Source: Polynucleobacter hallstattensis
GTDB taxonomy: Bacteria > Pseudomonadota > Gammaproteobacteria > Burkholderiales > Burkholderiaceae
Length of the DNA: 64,000 bases
Reading direction: 5' to 3'
NCBI RefSeq assembly: GCF_018881835.1
Contig: NZ_JACVPO010000001.1
Location: forward strand, 620,001 to 684,000
Below the pieces are notes generated by a model that was given only the letters and a program-made list of their open reading frames with translations, did no database searches and had not been told where the DNA came from. Position numbers and translations under genes: made by a program. Positions 10,245 to 19,544 of this stretch are shown here, in pieces (within the stretch, counting starts at the first letter, position 1; each line of letters starts with the position of its first letter).

Positions 10245-11267
10245 ATGCAACCTCAAACCTCCTCGCTCGGCGAATTTGATCTAATTCAGCGTTTCTTTAA
10301 AACGCAGTCGGAACTCATGCTGGTCAGCAACCCTGGCTCAGTAAAGCTGGGGATTGGCGATGATTGCGCACTACTAAAAACCGACCCCGCTGAGGAAATT
10401 GCTATTACCAGCGATATGTTGGTATGTGGCAGACACTTTTTTCCAGACGCTAATCCAGAGTGGCTAGGCTGGAAAGCCCTAGCAGTCAACCTCTCAGACC
10501 TAGCAGCTATGGGCGCTAGGCCGATGGGTTTCACACTCGCACTGGCACTGCCTGAGGCAAATTCAGCTTGGTTAGAAGCCTTTAGCAAAGGTTTATTTGC
10601 CATTGCCAACCAATTTGCTTGCCCACTCATTGGCGGCGACACTACCGCGGGTCCACTCAATATTTGCATCACTGCTTTTGGCAGCATTCCAAAAGATAAA
10701 GCCATTCGCAGGTCAGGCGCATTAGTAGACGATGACATCTGGGTTTCGGGAGCCGTTGGTGATGCCAGACTTGCTCTTGCTGCACTGCATCATGAGATTG
10801 CATTAGAAAAGGGTGATTTGGAAGTAATTGAGGCGCGCATGCATCAACCCACCCCTAGAATTAATTTAGGCATAGCCTTAAGAGGCATTGCCAATTCTGC
10901 TGTGGATGTCTCTGATGGTCTTTTAGGTGATCTGAGACATATCCTCAAGCAATCAGGCAGGGATGCAGAAATCTTCTTAGACCGAATCCCTAAAACGACA
11001 ACATTGCGTAAGCAATCGCAAACTATTCAAAATCAATATGCCGCAAGTGGTGGTGATGATTACGAGCTGTGCTTTACTGCAGCAAGTAGTTCAAGAGACG
11101 CGATCACTAAAATCAGTGGGGACTTCAATCTTCCGCTCACTCAAATTGGCAGCATCAAGGATATGCAACACCACTCACCAGAGATCCAACTCATTGACAG
11201 CAGTGGGGCGAGATTAAATCCTGAAGAAGTAAATCAACTGCTCAAATCCTTCGATCACTTCGCATGA
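10245..11267 (+). CDS. thiL: Thiamine-monophosphate kinase
   Basis: Phosphorylates thiamine monophosphate to thiamine diphosphate, the cofactor used by transketolase in this window. The 340 aa product (from the ATG at 10245, MQPQTSSLGEF) has the AIR-synthase-like fold, with GIGDDCALL, WLGWKALAVNLSDLAAMGARP, GGDTTAG, DVSDGLLGDLRH and the C-terminal SGGDDYELCFT. The open frame extends upstream to 10125 but that part overlaps the maeB start and looks non-coding. Its last 4 bases overlap the pgpA start. Confidence 0.95.
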   Translation: MQPQTSSLGEFDLIQRFFKTQSELMLVSNPGSVKLGIGDDCALLKTDPAEEIAITSDMLVCGRHFFPDANPEWLGWKALAVNLSDLAAMGARPMGFTLALALPEANSAWLEAFSKGLFAIANQFACPLIGGDTTAGPLNICITAFGSIPKDKAIRRSGALVDDDIWVSGAVGDARLALAALHHEIALEKGDLEVIEARMHQPTPRINLGIALRGIANSAVDVSDGLLGDLRHILKQSGRDAEIFLDRIPKTTTLRKQSQTIQNQYAASGGDDYELCFTAASSSRDAITKISGDFNLPLTQIGSIKDMQHHSPEIQLIDSSGARLNPEEVNQLLKSFDHFA

Positions 11268-11845
11268 ATAAGCAAGCTAATACGCCAACTTCGACCGTAC
11301 CCACCCCCAGCTTGAGTTGGGTATTTAGCAAACCCAGCCGAGCCCTGGCGTTTGGACTAGGCAGTGGTTTGGCGCCATTTGCACCTGGCACTGCAGGAAC
11401 ACTGTGGGCTTGGGCTGCTTTCTTATTGGGCGAATACTTTTTATCAATTGAGGCATGGTGGTGGATTATTGGCGCAGGCATTCTTCTGGGTTGCTGGATC
11501 TGTGGACAAGTCAGTGAAGAGCTAGGGAAAAAAGATTTTGGTGGAATTGTTTGGGATGAGGTTGTGGCATTCTGGCTCATATTGATTTTCATCATGCCAG
11601 CAAACTTATGGATGCAGATCTTGGCATTTGCACTATTCCGATTTTTTGATGCCGTGAAACCCGGTCCGATCGGAATGATTGATCGATACTTTAAACATTT
11701 AGAGAATGGCGATAACTCCTCTCCATCAAGTATTGGCTTAATCCTGTGGCGCGGCTTTGGAATCATTGCCGATGATTTGGCTGCAGCATTTTTTACCCTA
11801 CTCACCATGATGCTTCTACCTATTGGATTGAGCTACATCTCATGA
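11264..11845 (+). CDS. pgpA: Phosphatidylglycerophosphatase A
   Basis: Inner-membrane phosphatase that makes phosphatidylglycerol from its phosphate ester. The 193 aa protein has four to five hydrophobic segments and the PgpA motifs GSGLAPFAPGTAGTLWA, GIVWDEVVAFW and FRFFDAVKPGPIGMIDR, with the conserved acidic residues after each. Start ATG at 11264 overlaps the thiL stop (ATGA), and its own end overlaps pncC in the same way, so thiL-pgpA-pncC is one translationally coupled operon. Confidence 0.95.
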   Translation: MNKQANTPTSTVPTPSLSWVFSKPSRALAFGLGSGLAPFAPGTAGTLWAWAAFLLGEYFLSIEAWWWIIGAGILLGCWICGQVSEELGKKDFGGIVWDEVVAFWLILIFIMPANLWMQILAFALFRFFDAVKPGPIGMIDRYFKHLENGDNSSPSSIGLILWRGFGIIADDLAAAFFTLLTMMLLPIGLSYIS

Positions 11846-12366
11846 AAAATAATAATGACCCTCAGCATGAACTAGCTAGAGCTATTGCCCTGACTTTAAT
11901 GAACCGGGGCTGGAAAATTGCCTTGGCAGAGTCCTGTACTGGTGGCCTTGTCTGCGCCACACTAACGGACTTAGCAGGCTCGAGTGATTGGCTTGAACGA
12001 GGCTATGTCACCTACAGCAATGCCGCAAAATCAGAATGCTTAGACGTTTCAATGGAAACCATTGACTCTTTTGGCGCAGTCAGCGAACAAGTCGCCAAAG
12101 CCATGGCCGAGGGGGTGCTACGTCATGCCAATGTCAACGCAGCTATCTCCATTACCGGTATCGCTGGTCCAACGGGTGGTTCAGTAGAAAAGCCGGTTGG
12201 CACCGTCTGCTTTGGCTGGGCGATTAAAGAAAATGTTAGGCATGATGTTATTAATACAGTCACGCTGACTAAGCACTTCAACGGTGATCGCCAAGTAGTG
12301 CGAGAGCAAGCGCGTGATTTTGCACTCTCTCAATTTTTGGAATTACTTAAACCAAAAAATGCCTAG
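11842..12366 (+). CDS. pncC: Nicotinamide-nucleotide amidohydrolase PncC (CinA C-terminal family)
   Basis: Deamidates nicotinamide mononucleotide to nicotinate mononucleotide in NAD recycling. The 174 aa protein is a stand-alone CinA C-terminal domain with AESCTGGLVCATLTD, SNAAKSECLDVS, AMAEGVLRHANVNAAISITGIAGPTGG and the closing VREQARDFAL. No CinA N-terminal domain is present. It is coupled to pgpA by a 4-base overlap and ends 4 bases before the convergent corA gene. Confidence 0.93.
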   Translation: MKNNNDPQHELARAIALTLMNRGWKIALAESCTGGLVCATLTDLAGSSDWLERGYVTYSNAAKSECLDVSMETIDSFGAVSEQVAKAMAEGVLRHANVNAAISITGIAGPTGGSVEKPVGTVCFGWAIKENVRHDVINTVTLTKHFNGDRQVVREQARDFALSQFLELLKPKNA

Positions 12367-12370
12367 TGCA

Positions 12371-13342
12371 TTAACGTGAGCTAAGCCAACCCTTGTGGCG
12401 GAAGTAGCCCAATGGAATCATCGCTGAAATCACCATTGAAATAATGGCAACTGGATAGCCCCAAGTCTGTTCCAGTTCAGGCATATAGCGGAAGTTCATT
12501 CCCCACACGCTAGCTAATAAAGTTGGTGGCATTAAGGCAACCGATACCACCGAGAAGATCTTGATGATCTTACTTTGGTTCAAATTAATAAAACCGACTG
12601 TCGCATCCATCAAGAAGTTGATCTTATCGAATAGGAACGCAGTATGGTTTTCTAGTGAATCAATATCTCGCAAAATCTGACGCGCTTCTTCTTGCTGCTC
12701 ATCAGACAATAATTTGCTCCGCATTAAAAAAGACAATGCACGGCGGGTATCCATCACATTGCGACGAATGCGTCCGTTGGTATCTTCTTCTTTAGCAATT
12801 GTTTCGAGCACTTCTTCTGCATCGTTATCCGTGATGTCATCTTGCAGAACGCGCTTACCTGCTTGCTCGAGGTTTTCATAAACCTCTTCTAAGGCATCGG
12901 CAGAATACTCAGCATCAGTGGAGTAGAGGTCAAGTAAAACGTCTTTCGCATTACTGACTGAACCTGGGCGTAAACGGGCACGCAAACGCACCAAGCGGAA
13001 TACCGGTAAATCTTCGTCATGAATGGAGAACAAAACCTGCTTGGTCATCACGAAAGCAACTCGTACGTTGCGAGAAGTTTCTTCTTCGTCTAATAAGAAA
13101 TCAGTACGAATATGAAGGTGGCCGTCATCTGCTTCGAAATAACGCGCGGAAGCCTCTAAATCACCCAAATCATCCAATTCAGGCAAGAGTACGCCAAAAG
13201 CCTCTTTAATCCACAGGAGTTCTTCTTCTTCAGGGTCTACAACGTCGATCCAGATGGGGTTGGAGTATTGCAACAATTCATTGCGATCTTCCACTTGCTC
13301 TTGAGAGAGGCGGCCATTTTGCAGGACGAACAAGTTGATCAT
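12371..13342 (-). CDS. corA: Magnesium/cobalt transporter CorA
   Basis: Pentameric inner-membrane channel for Mg2+. The 323 aa product has a long acidic, helical cytoplasmic domain and two C-terminal membrane helices with the CorA signature YGMN in the form WGMNFRYMPE between them. The start ATG at 13342 has a clear ribosome site (AGGAG). It converges with pncC and is divergent from pyrF. Confidence 0.95.
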   Translation of the reverse strand: MINLFVLQNGRLSQEQVEDRNELLQYSNPIWIDVVDPEEEELLWIKEAFGVLLPELDDLGDLEASARYFEADDGHLHIRTDFLLDEEETSRNVRVAFVMTKQVLFSIHDEDLPVFRLVRLRARLRPGSVSNAKDVLLDLYSTDAEYSADALEEVYENLEQAGKRVLQDDITDNDAEEVLETIAKEEDTNGRIRRNVMDTRRALSFLMRSKLLSDEQQEEARQILRDIDSLENHTAFLFDKINFLMDATVGFINLNQSKIIKIFSVVSVALMPPTLLASVWGMNFRYMPELEQTWGYPVAIISMVISAMIPLGYFRHKGWLSSR

Positions 13343-13416
13343 GGTGAACTCCTAAGGAATGGTCGCTAGTTTATCCTATAGACCATGACAGTTTGACTAA
13401 AATAAGCTTAATACTA

Positions 13417-14262
13417 ATGAACTCCAGCTCAAATACCTTTATCCAACAACTCCAGTCTGCATGGGCTTCTCAAGGCAGTATGTTGTGCGTGGGCTTTGAT
13501 CCAGATCCCAAGCGTTTACCCGCTGCATTTCAGGGTAAGCCTGAGGGAATTTTTGAGTTCTGCCGCGAGATCGCTGATGCCACTGCGGATACTGTCTGCT
13601 CCTTCAAGCCCCAGTTCGCTTACTTTGCCTCCCAAAGAGCCGAAGTTCAACTTGAAAAGCTCACTCGCTATCTTAAAGATCAATATCCGCATATCCCTGT
13701 CATCTTGGACTCGAAGCGTGGTGATATCGGTAGTACTGCTGACCACTACGCCTTAGAGGCCTTTGAGCGCTATGGTGCAGATGCCGTCACCGTGAACCCT
13801 TACATGGGCTTTGACACGATCGAACCTTACCTAAAGCACGCTGGCAAGGGCGTGATTGTTTTATGTCGAACCTCAAATCCAGGGGGCTCCGACCTTCAGT
13901 CCTTGAATGTAGCCCCCAATGAGGAACCGCTTTATCTGCATGTGGCCAAGCTTGCAGCACAGAACTGGAATGCCTCTGGACAAATTAGCCTGGTAGTTGG
14001 CGCTACCTTTCCCAAAGAAATTGCCAAAGTGCGAGCCATTGTGGGCGAGATGCCTTTACTCATTCCAGGCATTGGCGCTCAAGGTGGCGATATCGATGCC
14101 ACCATTAAAGCTGGCGGCATACCCAATCAGCCAGGCACAGGCATGATGATCAACTCTTCCAGAGCAATCTTGTATGCAAGTTCAGGAAATGATTTTGCTG
14201 AGGCGGCCAGAAAAGTAGCCATCGCAACAAGAGATGCGCTAAGAACTGCAAGCACTAAGTAG
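13417..14262 (+). CDS. pyrF: Orotidine 5'-phosphate decarboxylase, type 2
   Basis: Last step of UMP synthesis. The 281 aa length and the motif [16 protein letters not shown] (Asp98, Lys100, Asp103) mark the longer type 2 family rather than the 230-240 aa enterobacterial type. Other family segments are [20 protein letters not shown] and PGIGAQGGD. The ATG at 13417 is used; a TTG at 13393 would add eight residues without support. It converges with mtgA, 2 bases apart. Confidence 0.96.
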   Translation: MNSSSNTFIQQLQSAWASQGSMLCVGFDPDPKRLPAAFQGKPEGIFEFCREIADATADTVCSFKPQFAYFASQRAEVQLEKLTRYLKDQYPHIPVILDSKRGDIGSTADHYALEAFERYGADAVTVNPYMGFDTIEPYLKHAGKGVIVLCRTSNPGGSDLQSLNVAPNEEPLYLHVAKLAAQNWNASGQISLVVGATFPKEIAKVRAIVGEMPLLIPGIGAQGGDIDATIKAGGIPNQPGTGMMINSSRAILYASSGNDFAEAARKVAIATRDALRTASTK

Positions 14263-14264
14263 CA

Positions 14265-15008
14265 CTAGCGCGCTTTAGGTTTCTGAATAGGCGTTAAAGC
14301 AACCCTATCCATATTTTCCAAGATAAATTCTTGCCGTGTGGGAAAGTGAATATTGGCCTTGCGACAGTATTGTGATTTATCGAAACACTTCGGTGCTGGC
14401 AATGCAGAGGCTAAAGCTGCTGCCTGTTCGCGATCAAGTGATGCTGGCTTAATGCCATAGTAATACTGAGAAGCAGCGCCAATACCAAAGATGCCTTCGC
14501 CCCATTCAACCGAGTTCAGATAGATTTCATAAAGACGTTGCTTAGGAAGCATTACTTCCAACAAACCCGTAATGATGAGCTCCTGAGCTTTGCGAAAATA
14601 ATTCTGCTCAGAAGAAAGAAAAAGGTTCTTTGCTAATTGCTGTGTGATCGTAGAGCCCCCACGCAAAGCGGTTTTGGATTTACCGCTGCCCTGCTGGTTG
14701 AGTTGTGAATTTTTGGTCCATGCTTTTTTCATATCCTCAACCCGTACACCCATATGCTGAAAAAAGATATCGTCTTCACTCACCAAAACAGCACGCTTGA
14801 GGTTGGCCGAGATCTTGTCATAAGGAACCCAAGATGACTTAACCGGGCAAGACCAAGATAGACTACAAAGGCGCCAACGTTCAGCTCTCTGAAATGCAGT
14901 ACTGCTAGGATCAAGCACTACCCACAATCCAATCTGAATGACAAAGTACATTTGCATGGCAATAAAACCGCCTAGCAAACATTTCAGAAGGTAATAAAGC
15001 CAACGCAT
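14265..15008 (-). CDS. mtgA: Monofunctional biosynthetic peptidoglycan transglycosylase
   Basis: GT51 glycosyltransferase that polymerises lipid II at the outer face of the inner membrane. The 247 aa protein has one N-terminal membrane anchor (about residues 10-32) and the GT51 motifs VSEDDIFFQHMG (catalytic Glu78), GGSTITQQLAKNLFLS, and EIYLNSVEWGEGIFGIGAASQYYYG. No transpeptidase domain follows. It is 17 bases downstream of aroE in a long minus-strand run starting at mpl. Confidence 0.96.
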   Translation of the reverse strand: MRWLYYLLKCLLGGFIAMQMYFVIQIGLWVVLDPSSTAFQRAERWRLCSLSWSCPVKSSWVPYDKISANLKRAVLVSEDDIFFQHMGVRVEDMKKAWTKNSQLNQQGSGKSKTALRGGSTITQQLAKNLFLSSEQNYFRKAQELIITGLLEVMLPKQRLYEIYLNSVEWGEGIFGIGAASQYYYGIKPASLDREQAAALASALPAPKCFDKSQYCRKANIHFPTRQEFILENMDRVALTPIQKPKAR

Positions 15009-15025
15009 TAAAGCTTAGCTATAAA

Positions 15026-15934
15026 TTAAGAAGTGCGAAGTTCTGCTAATACAGCACGAGAATCAATTGCATCAGAACACTGAGCACCACGCCAAATTAA
15101 GAAAGCATCGGCGGCTTGCTCAACCAACATACCCAAGCCATCACTAACTCGTGCACCGCGATGCAATGCTTGTTGCATCAAGGTAGTGACTTTGCCATAG
15201 ACCATATCGTAGGCAAAAGACTGTGGAGTAAAGATATTGCTTGCGGCGGTATTGCTAATAGGAGATTCATTAGATAGTCCGGCGGCAGTAGCGTTAATAA
15301 TGAGATCAAAAGGAGATGCGATCTTGCTTGCATCTTCCAAGTCGCCCAAAGTGACGGCTTGCAACACAACATCGAGCGAAACAGCTAAATCACTAAACAA
15401 TCGAACCAACTCCTCAGCCTTGGCATTGGATCGATTGGCTATAACCAACTCTGCGGGCGATTGCTCCAATAGGGGACCCAGTACTCCGCGAGATGCGCCG
15501 CCCGCACCTAACAATAAAATTCGAGAGCCTTGAATCTGAATACCTTGAGCCAGTAGATCTCTGACTAAGCCGGCGCCATCCGTGTTATCACCAAATATTT
15601 TTCCTTCTTGAATATGCAAAGTATTGACCGCGCCAGCGAGTTGCGCACGCGGTGTTAATACATCTGCAAGAGCCTGAGCATCCAACTTAAATGGGACGGT
15701 GACATTCATACCCTTGCCGCCAGCAGCAAAGAAAGCTTGCGTAGTAGTTTTGAATTCACCAAGTTCAGGCTGTAAAAGCCCGTAATGCATTTTTTGATTT
15801 GACTGCTCAGAAAATCGTTTATGAATAGCCGGTGATTTACTGTGTGTAATCGGATTACCGGCAACCGCATAAACATCCGTGCCAGGAAATTGGGTGGGAT
15901 CAGTATGCACTTGGGCAGAAGTAACTTGACTCAT
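15026..15934 (-). CDS. aroE: Shikimate dehydrogenase
   Basis: NADPH-dependent reduction of 3-dehydroshikimate in aromatic amino acid synthesis. The 302 aa product has the substrate region NPITHSKSPAIHK and NVTVPFK (catalytic Lys), NTDGAGLVRDL, and the NADP loop LGAGGASRGVLGP. It is slightly longer than the 270-280 aa norm because of an N-terminal extension of about 20 residues. aroQ, the enzyme before it in the pathway, is also in the window at 21754. Confidence 0.95.
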   Translation of the reverse strand: MSQVTSAQVHTDPTQFPGTDVYAVAGNPITHSKSPAIHKRFSEQSNQKMHYGLLQPELGEFKTTTQAFFAAGGKGMNVTVPFKLDAQALADVLTPRAQLAGAVNTLHIQEGKIFGDNTDGAGLVRDLLAQGIQIQGSRILLLGAGGASRGVLGPLLEQSPAELVIANRSNAKAEELVRLFSDLAVSLDVVLQAVTLGDLEDASKIASPFDLIINATAAGLSNESPISNTAASNIFTPQSFAYDMVYGKVTTLMQQALHRGARVSDGLGMLVEQAADAFLIWRGAQCSDAIDSRAVLAELRTS

Positions 15935-15975
15935 AGTAACTACAGGATAAGCGAAATTGAGTGATGTCTTCTGAA

Positions 15976-16836
15976 TTAAGGGCGCAAATCTAAGCGATCA
16001 GATCCATCTCGTGTGAAATCAAAAGTAGAAACCCAATCTAGGATATCAAGCTGATTACGCATTTCTGCGGGGAAAACTCCAAAGGGGGCAGAAGCACGCA
16101 CAATTGCTAAGGCCTGGCGATCCAACTCGGGATTGCCAGAGCTTCGCCCAATACTGAGACCATCTTTACCTTGAGTATTGTTGGCAATTCGCCCCTGAGC
16201 ATCTACGCTCACCACAATCACTAAACTTCCGTATAAGGGGCGACCATTAGCCCGTGGAAAAAATGCACTTCCATAAGATTCAATCTTTTGACGCATGGCA
16301 TCGTAATACTGGGCAAAGACAACCGCTTTAGTACTAGCTCCAGTCAAGACTTTACGACGAGGCTCACGGCCATTTGCCTGTAAACGTTTCGCCAACTCAG
16401 CTTCCAAAGAATTTAGTTGGGATGTCGCTTGTTTCTCATCTCCACTTTTGCGACCGCCCGAAAGCGCTCGATCCGCTTCAAGCTTAGCCAACATTTGCTT
16501 TTGCTGTTTTTCTAAAACCTCGAGACGGGCATCTGCACCGAGTCTTGCCTGATGAAGCGCACTAGCATCTTGACTGGAGGTGTTGCCGCCTCCCTGCAAA
16601 TCTGCTTGGGCTAATTTATTGGCCTGCTTGGGCGCTACTTGATTACTAGCATTTACCAAGACAACACTAAGCGGTGTGTTTAGACGACGATTTTCTATTT
16701 CCCCCATACCCCAGCGGAAGGATAGCAAGATGAGGTGAACCAAAATCGAAAGACCTAGCGCATAGCGAAATGGGTGGCGGCGCCAACCAGTATTTAAGCG
16801 TCCTACTAGCTGCGACAGCTTAGGTAAGACTTGCAT
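15976..16836 (-). CDS. TonB-family energy transducer-like protein
   Basis: The 286 aa protein has a short cytoplasmic N-terminus, one membrane helix (about 25-42), an Ala/Gln/Lys-rich coiled-coil-prone middle (about 70-160), and a C-terminal TonB-like domain (about 185-275) containing YGSLVIVVSVDAQGRI and ELDRQALAIVRASAPFGVFP. TonB proteins pass proton-motive energy to outer-membrane receptors, but no ExbB/ExbD genes are nearby. ATG at 16836 is chosen (a GTG precedes it); the start overlaps the end of rnb by 17 bases, so the two are probably translated together. Confidence 0.85.
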   Translation of the reverse strand: MQVLPKLSQLVGRLNTGWRRHPFRYALGLSILVHLILLSFRWGMGEIENRRLNTPLSVVLVNASNQVAPKQANKLAQADLQGGGNTSSQDASALHQARLGADARLEVLEKQQKQMLAKLEADRALSGGRKSGDEKQATSQLNSLEAELAKRLQANGREPRRKVLTGASTKAVVFAQYYDAMRQKIESYGSAFFPRANGRPLYGSLVIVVSVDAQGRIANNTQGKDGLSIGRSSGNPELDRQALAIVRASAPFGVFPAEMRNQLDILDWVSTFDFTRDGSDRLDLRP

Positions 16837-18808
16837 CACTCTCAGGAACTTCTGGAGTTTCTATATGAAGAACCCGAACCCCGGCAGTGAGCTGCAATAG
16901 GTCTACGTCAGCCACACTTACTTCTGCTCGAGTCATACGCGGATGGGTCGCCAACTCCGGAACTGGAAGATGCAATGGCACAAGTTCTACTCGGGACATG
17001 CCCTCCTTGAGATGTCTCACAAAGACTTGCTTAGGAGTCTCATCTTGAGAAACCCAGCGCAAGCACCAATATTTCTCAAGGCGATCTTGGTATTCACCAT
17101 AGGCAGAATAGGAAGCCTCAAAGTCAGCGGCGATACCCATTAAGGCAGCATCACGCGGAGGAAACGGCGCCGCCATCTTGGCAGTAATGCCATGTTTTGC
17201 TATTGCGATTAACTGCCACTGATTTACTAAATCTGAGTAACGGCGCAAAGGTGATGTGCACCAGGCGTAATACTCCAAACCCAATCCTTCATGTGGACCG
17301 GGAGTTGTCTGCATACGCGTACGTAAGGGACCCCAACCCTTTTGAGTCCGGAATAGACCAGGTATCCCATGATCTGCCAATAAGCGTCCTGAGGCGCTAT
17401 TGCAATAAATCATCCACTCAGCAACGATGGTATCGAGGATGGAGCCACGTTGGCGAGGAGTAATCTCCACCCTCTGTACGCTACCCACTTCTTGAATTTG
17501 AAAATGAAAGTCTCTTGCTAAGGCATTAGGATCCAAGACCCCTAATTGCTCAGCACGCAATCCATTAGCTACACGCTGTTCCTGGCGCCCTGCATGTAAT
17601 AACTTTGCCGCGGCCCACAAAACACTCAGCTCTTCACGATAAGCATAGCCAGCTGATTCATCAGCCAAACTTTCTTCTGTTACCAGATGCTCTAAATTCT
17701 CTAAGCGCAGATTTGCCCCCATCGGAACCATCTCAGCACGCAACTGCAGAGTCTCTTTATCTACGACTCCAGCTGGATCAATATCCACATAAATCGATAA
17801 AGCTGGGCGAGCAGCGCCCTCATCTAATGAGAACTGAGTAATCACCTGATCAGGCAACATCGTAATTTTGTCGCCAGGGAAATACACGGTAGACATCCGA
17901 GTACGTGCGACTTTATCTAAAGCATCATCCTTGGCAATCACCAAGCCAGGCGCCGCAATATGAATACCGATACGATGTCCACCACCCTCGAGCCTAGTAA
18001 CTGATAAAGCATCATCAATTTCAGTGGTGCCTGAGTCATCAATCGAAAACGCAGTCACTTCAGCTAGAGGTAATTCTGAAATAGCGGCATCTAGAGCAGC
18101 TTGATCAACCGCCAAACTGAGGTCATGTGTAGCACCCTGAGGGAAATGCGCTTTTAAGAACATCCCTTGGTGATATTGTAAAGGTGAGTCAATCGCACCA
18201 CAGCGGATCATGAGCTGTGCAGGTGATTCTCCTGACTCAGTGCACGCTGCAATCAATGCTTTGTAAGCAGAGGTATTTTTGTCCGGAGAAAATAACAGTT
18301 GATTTGCCTGAGACTTGAGTGTTTCTGGAAACACGCCAGCCATTAGTTCTTGCTGCCATGCAGTCTGCTGCTCTAATTCTTTTTGCTTGCGCTCAAGCGC
18401 AGCCAAACCAGCCTGCAATTGTTCTAGCGGCGCCCTTTGAAAACGTCCACGCCCTTTGCGACGGAAAAATACTGGCGCACTTTGTAAGGCGATGGCTAAT
18501 GCAGTCTGTTGCGGTACGGTGGCTTGAGCGCCAAAGTACTCATGAGCAACGTCTACCAAACCAAACTCTTCATCAGGCGCGCAATCCCATAAGAATTGCA
18601 GATCAATCTCTTTTGATAGGGCATTTGCCTCATCCATCAATGCCTGCGGCTCTGGCTTCTCAAAGCGCAACCAAACTTCTTTGGCTTTTAACTTAATCTT
18701 TTTCCCAGACAAACTAGTTGCTTGCCATGATTCTGCATCTCCGGCACCCGAAGCAGACTGGACCGTGGCGACCTTGATGTCGCCACCCTCTTCATATAAA
18801 AGATGCAT
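16820..18808 (-). CDS. rnb: RNase II-family exoribonuclease
   Basis: 3'-to-5' exoribonuclease of mRNA decay. The 662 aa protein has the RNB catalytic domain (about 230-560) with DDSGTTEIDDALSV, where Asp257/258 and Asp265/266 are the metal-binding acids, followed by RIGIHIAAP and TSPLRRYSDLVNQWQL. N-terminal cold-shock-like domains are degenerate and the C-terminal S1 domain is weak. That layout resembles the shorter RNase II/VacB-like proteins of betaproteobacteria more than the 800+ aa RNase R. It follows fabG by 2 bases. Confidence 0.88.
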   Translation of the reverse strand: MHLLYEEGGDIKVATVQSASGAGDAESWQATSLSGKKIKLKAKEVWLRFEKPEPQALMDEANALSKEIDLQFLWDCAPDEEFGLVDVAHEYFGAQATVPQQTALAIALQSAPVFFRRKGRGRFQRAPLEQLQAGLAALERKQKELEQQTAWQQELMAGVFPETLKSQANQLLFSPDKNTSAYKALIAACTESGESPAQLMIRCGAIDSPLQYHQGMFLKAHFPQGATHDLSLAVDQAALDAAISELPLAEVTAFSIDDSGTTEIDDALSVTRLEGGGHRIGIHIAAPGLVIAKDDALDKVARTRMSTVYFPGDKITMLPDQVITQFSLDEGAARPALSIYVDIDPAGVVDKETLQLRAEMVPMGANLRLENLEHLVTEESLADESAGYAYREELSVLWAAAKLLHAGRQEQRVANGLRAEQLGVLDPNALARDFHFQIQEVGSVQRVEITPRQRGSILDTIVAEWMIYCNSASGRLLADHGIPGLFRTQKGWGPLRTRMQTTPGPHEGLGLEYYAWCTSPLRRYSDLVNQWQLIAIAKHGITAKMAAPFPPRDAALMGIAADFEASYSAYGEYQDRLEKYWCLRWVSQDETPKQVFVRHLKEGMSRVELVPLHLPVPELATHPRMTRAEVSVADVDLLQLTAGVRVLHIETPEVPESDASLT

Positions 18809-18810
18809 GC

Positions 18811-19539
18811 TTAGAGGGAGATCCCGCCACTGGCCTCAAGAGCAACACCGTTCACATAGCTAGCCTCATCGCTTGCTAAGAATAAGTAGACGTTCGCCAT
18901 TTCCTCCGGGGTGCCCAAGCGACCAAGCCAACTGCGCCTCTCAATATCTTTCAGAATATTTTCTGGCATAGCTTTGACCATCTCAGTAGCAATAAAGCCT
19001 GGGCACACTGCATTTACCCGAATACCTTTTGGACCTAATTCACGCGCCCAAGTTTTAGTAAAGCCAATTACCCCAAACTTGGTTGCTGAATAATTAGTTT
19101 GTCCAAAGTTTCCATAAATACCCACAACACTAGAAGCATTGACGACAGCGCCTTTGCCAGCCTCCAACATATGCGGCACTACCAACTGCGTGCAATTAAA
19201 GACACCCTTGAGGTTGACATCAATCACCGTATCAAATTGAGCCTCCGTCATTTTGACTAAGCGTGCGTCTTGAGTGATGCCAGCGTTATTAATCAAAATG
19301 TCAATGCGTCCATGGCGTTGGATGATTTGATCAACAGCCGCTTCAACGCTTGCACGTTCAGTTACGTTCATAACATAAGCTTCTGATCCAGAAATAAGAT
19401 CTGCAGCAGCTTTAACCGCCTCGAGATTCACATCGGCAATCATGACCTTTGCACCTTCTTGCGCAAAACGTTTTGCAGTTGCAAAGCCAATGCCTTTTGC
19501 AGCACCAGTAATGATGGCTACCTTATCTTTTAGTCTCAT
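18811..19539 (-). CDS. fabG: FabG-like 3-oxoacyl-ACP reductase (short-chain dehydrogenase)
   Basis: SDR-family NADPH reductase. The 242 aa product has [10 protein letters not shown] (10-20), NNAGI (84-88), and the catalytic Ser137, Tyr150 and Lys154. It ends in [15 protein letters not shown], the FabG/PhaB type ending. It may act in fatty acid synthesis or as an acetoacetyl-CoA reductase; the sequence alone does not decide. ATG at 19539 is chosen; a GTG at 19548 would overlap mpl. It is flanked tightly by mpl and rnb rather than by fab genes, so a paralogue to the main fabG is likely elsewhere. Confidence 0.85.
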   Translation of the reverse strand: MRLKDKVAIITGAAKGIGFATAKRFAQEGAKVMIADVNLEAVKAAADLISGSEAYVMNVTERASVEAAVDQIIQRHGRIDILINNAGITQDARLVKMTEAQFDTVIDVNLKGVFNCTQLVVPHMLEAGKGAVVNASSVVGIYGNFGQTNYSATKFGVIGFTKTWARELGPKGIRVNAVCPGFIATEMVKAMPENILKDIERRSWLGRLGTPEEMANVYLFLASDEASYVNGVALEASGGISL

Positions 19540-19544
19540 GCCTA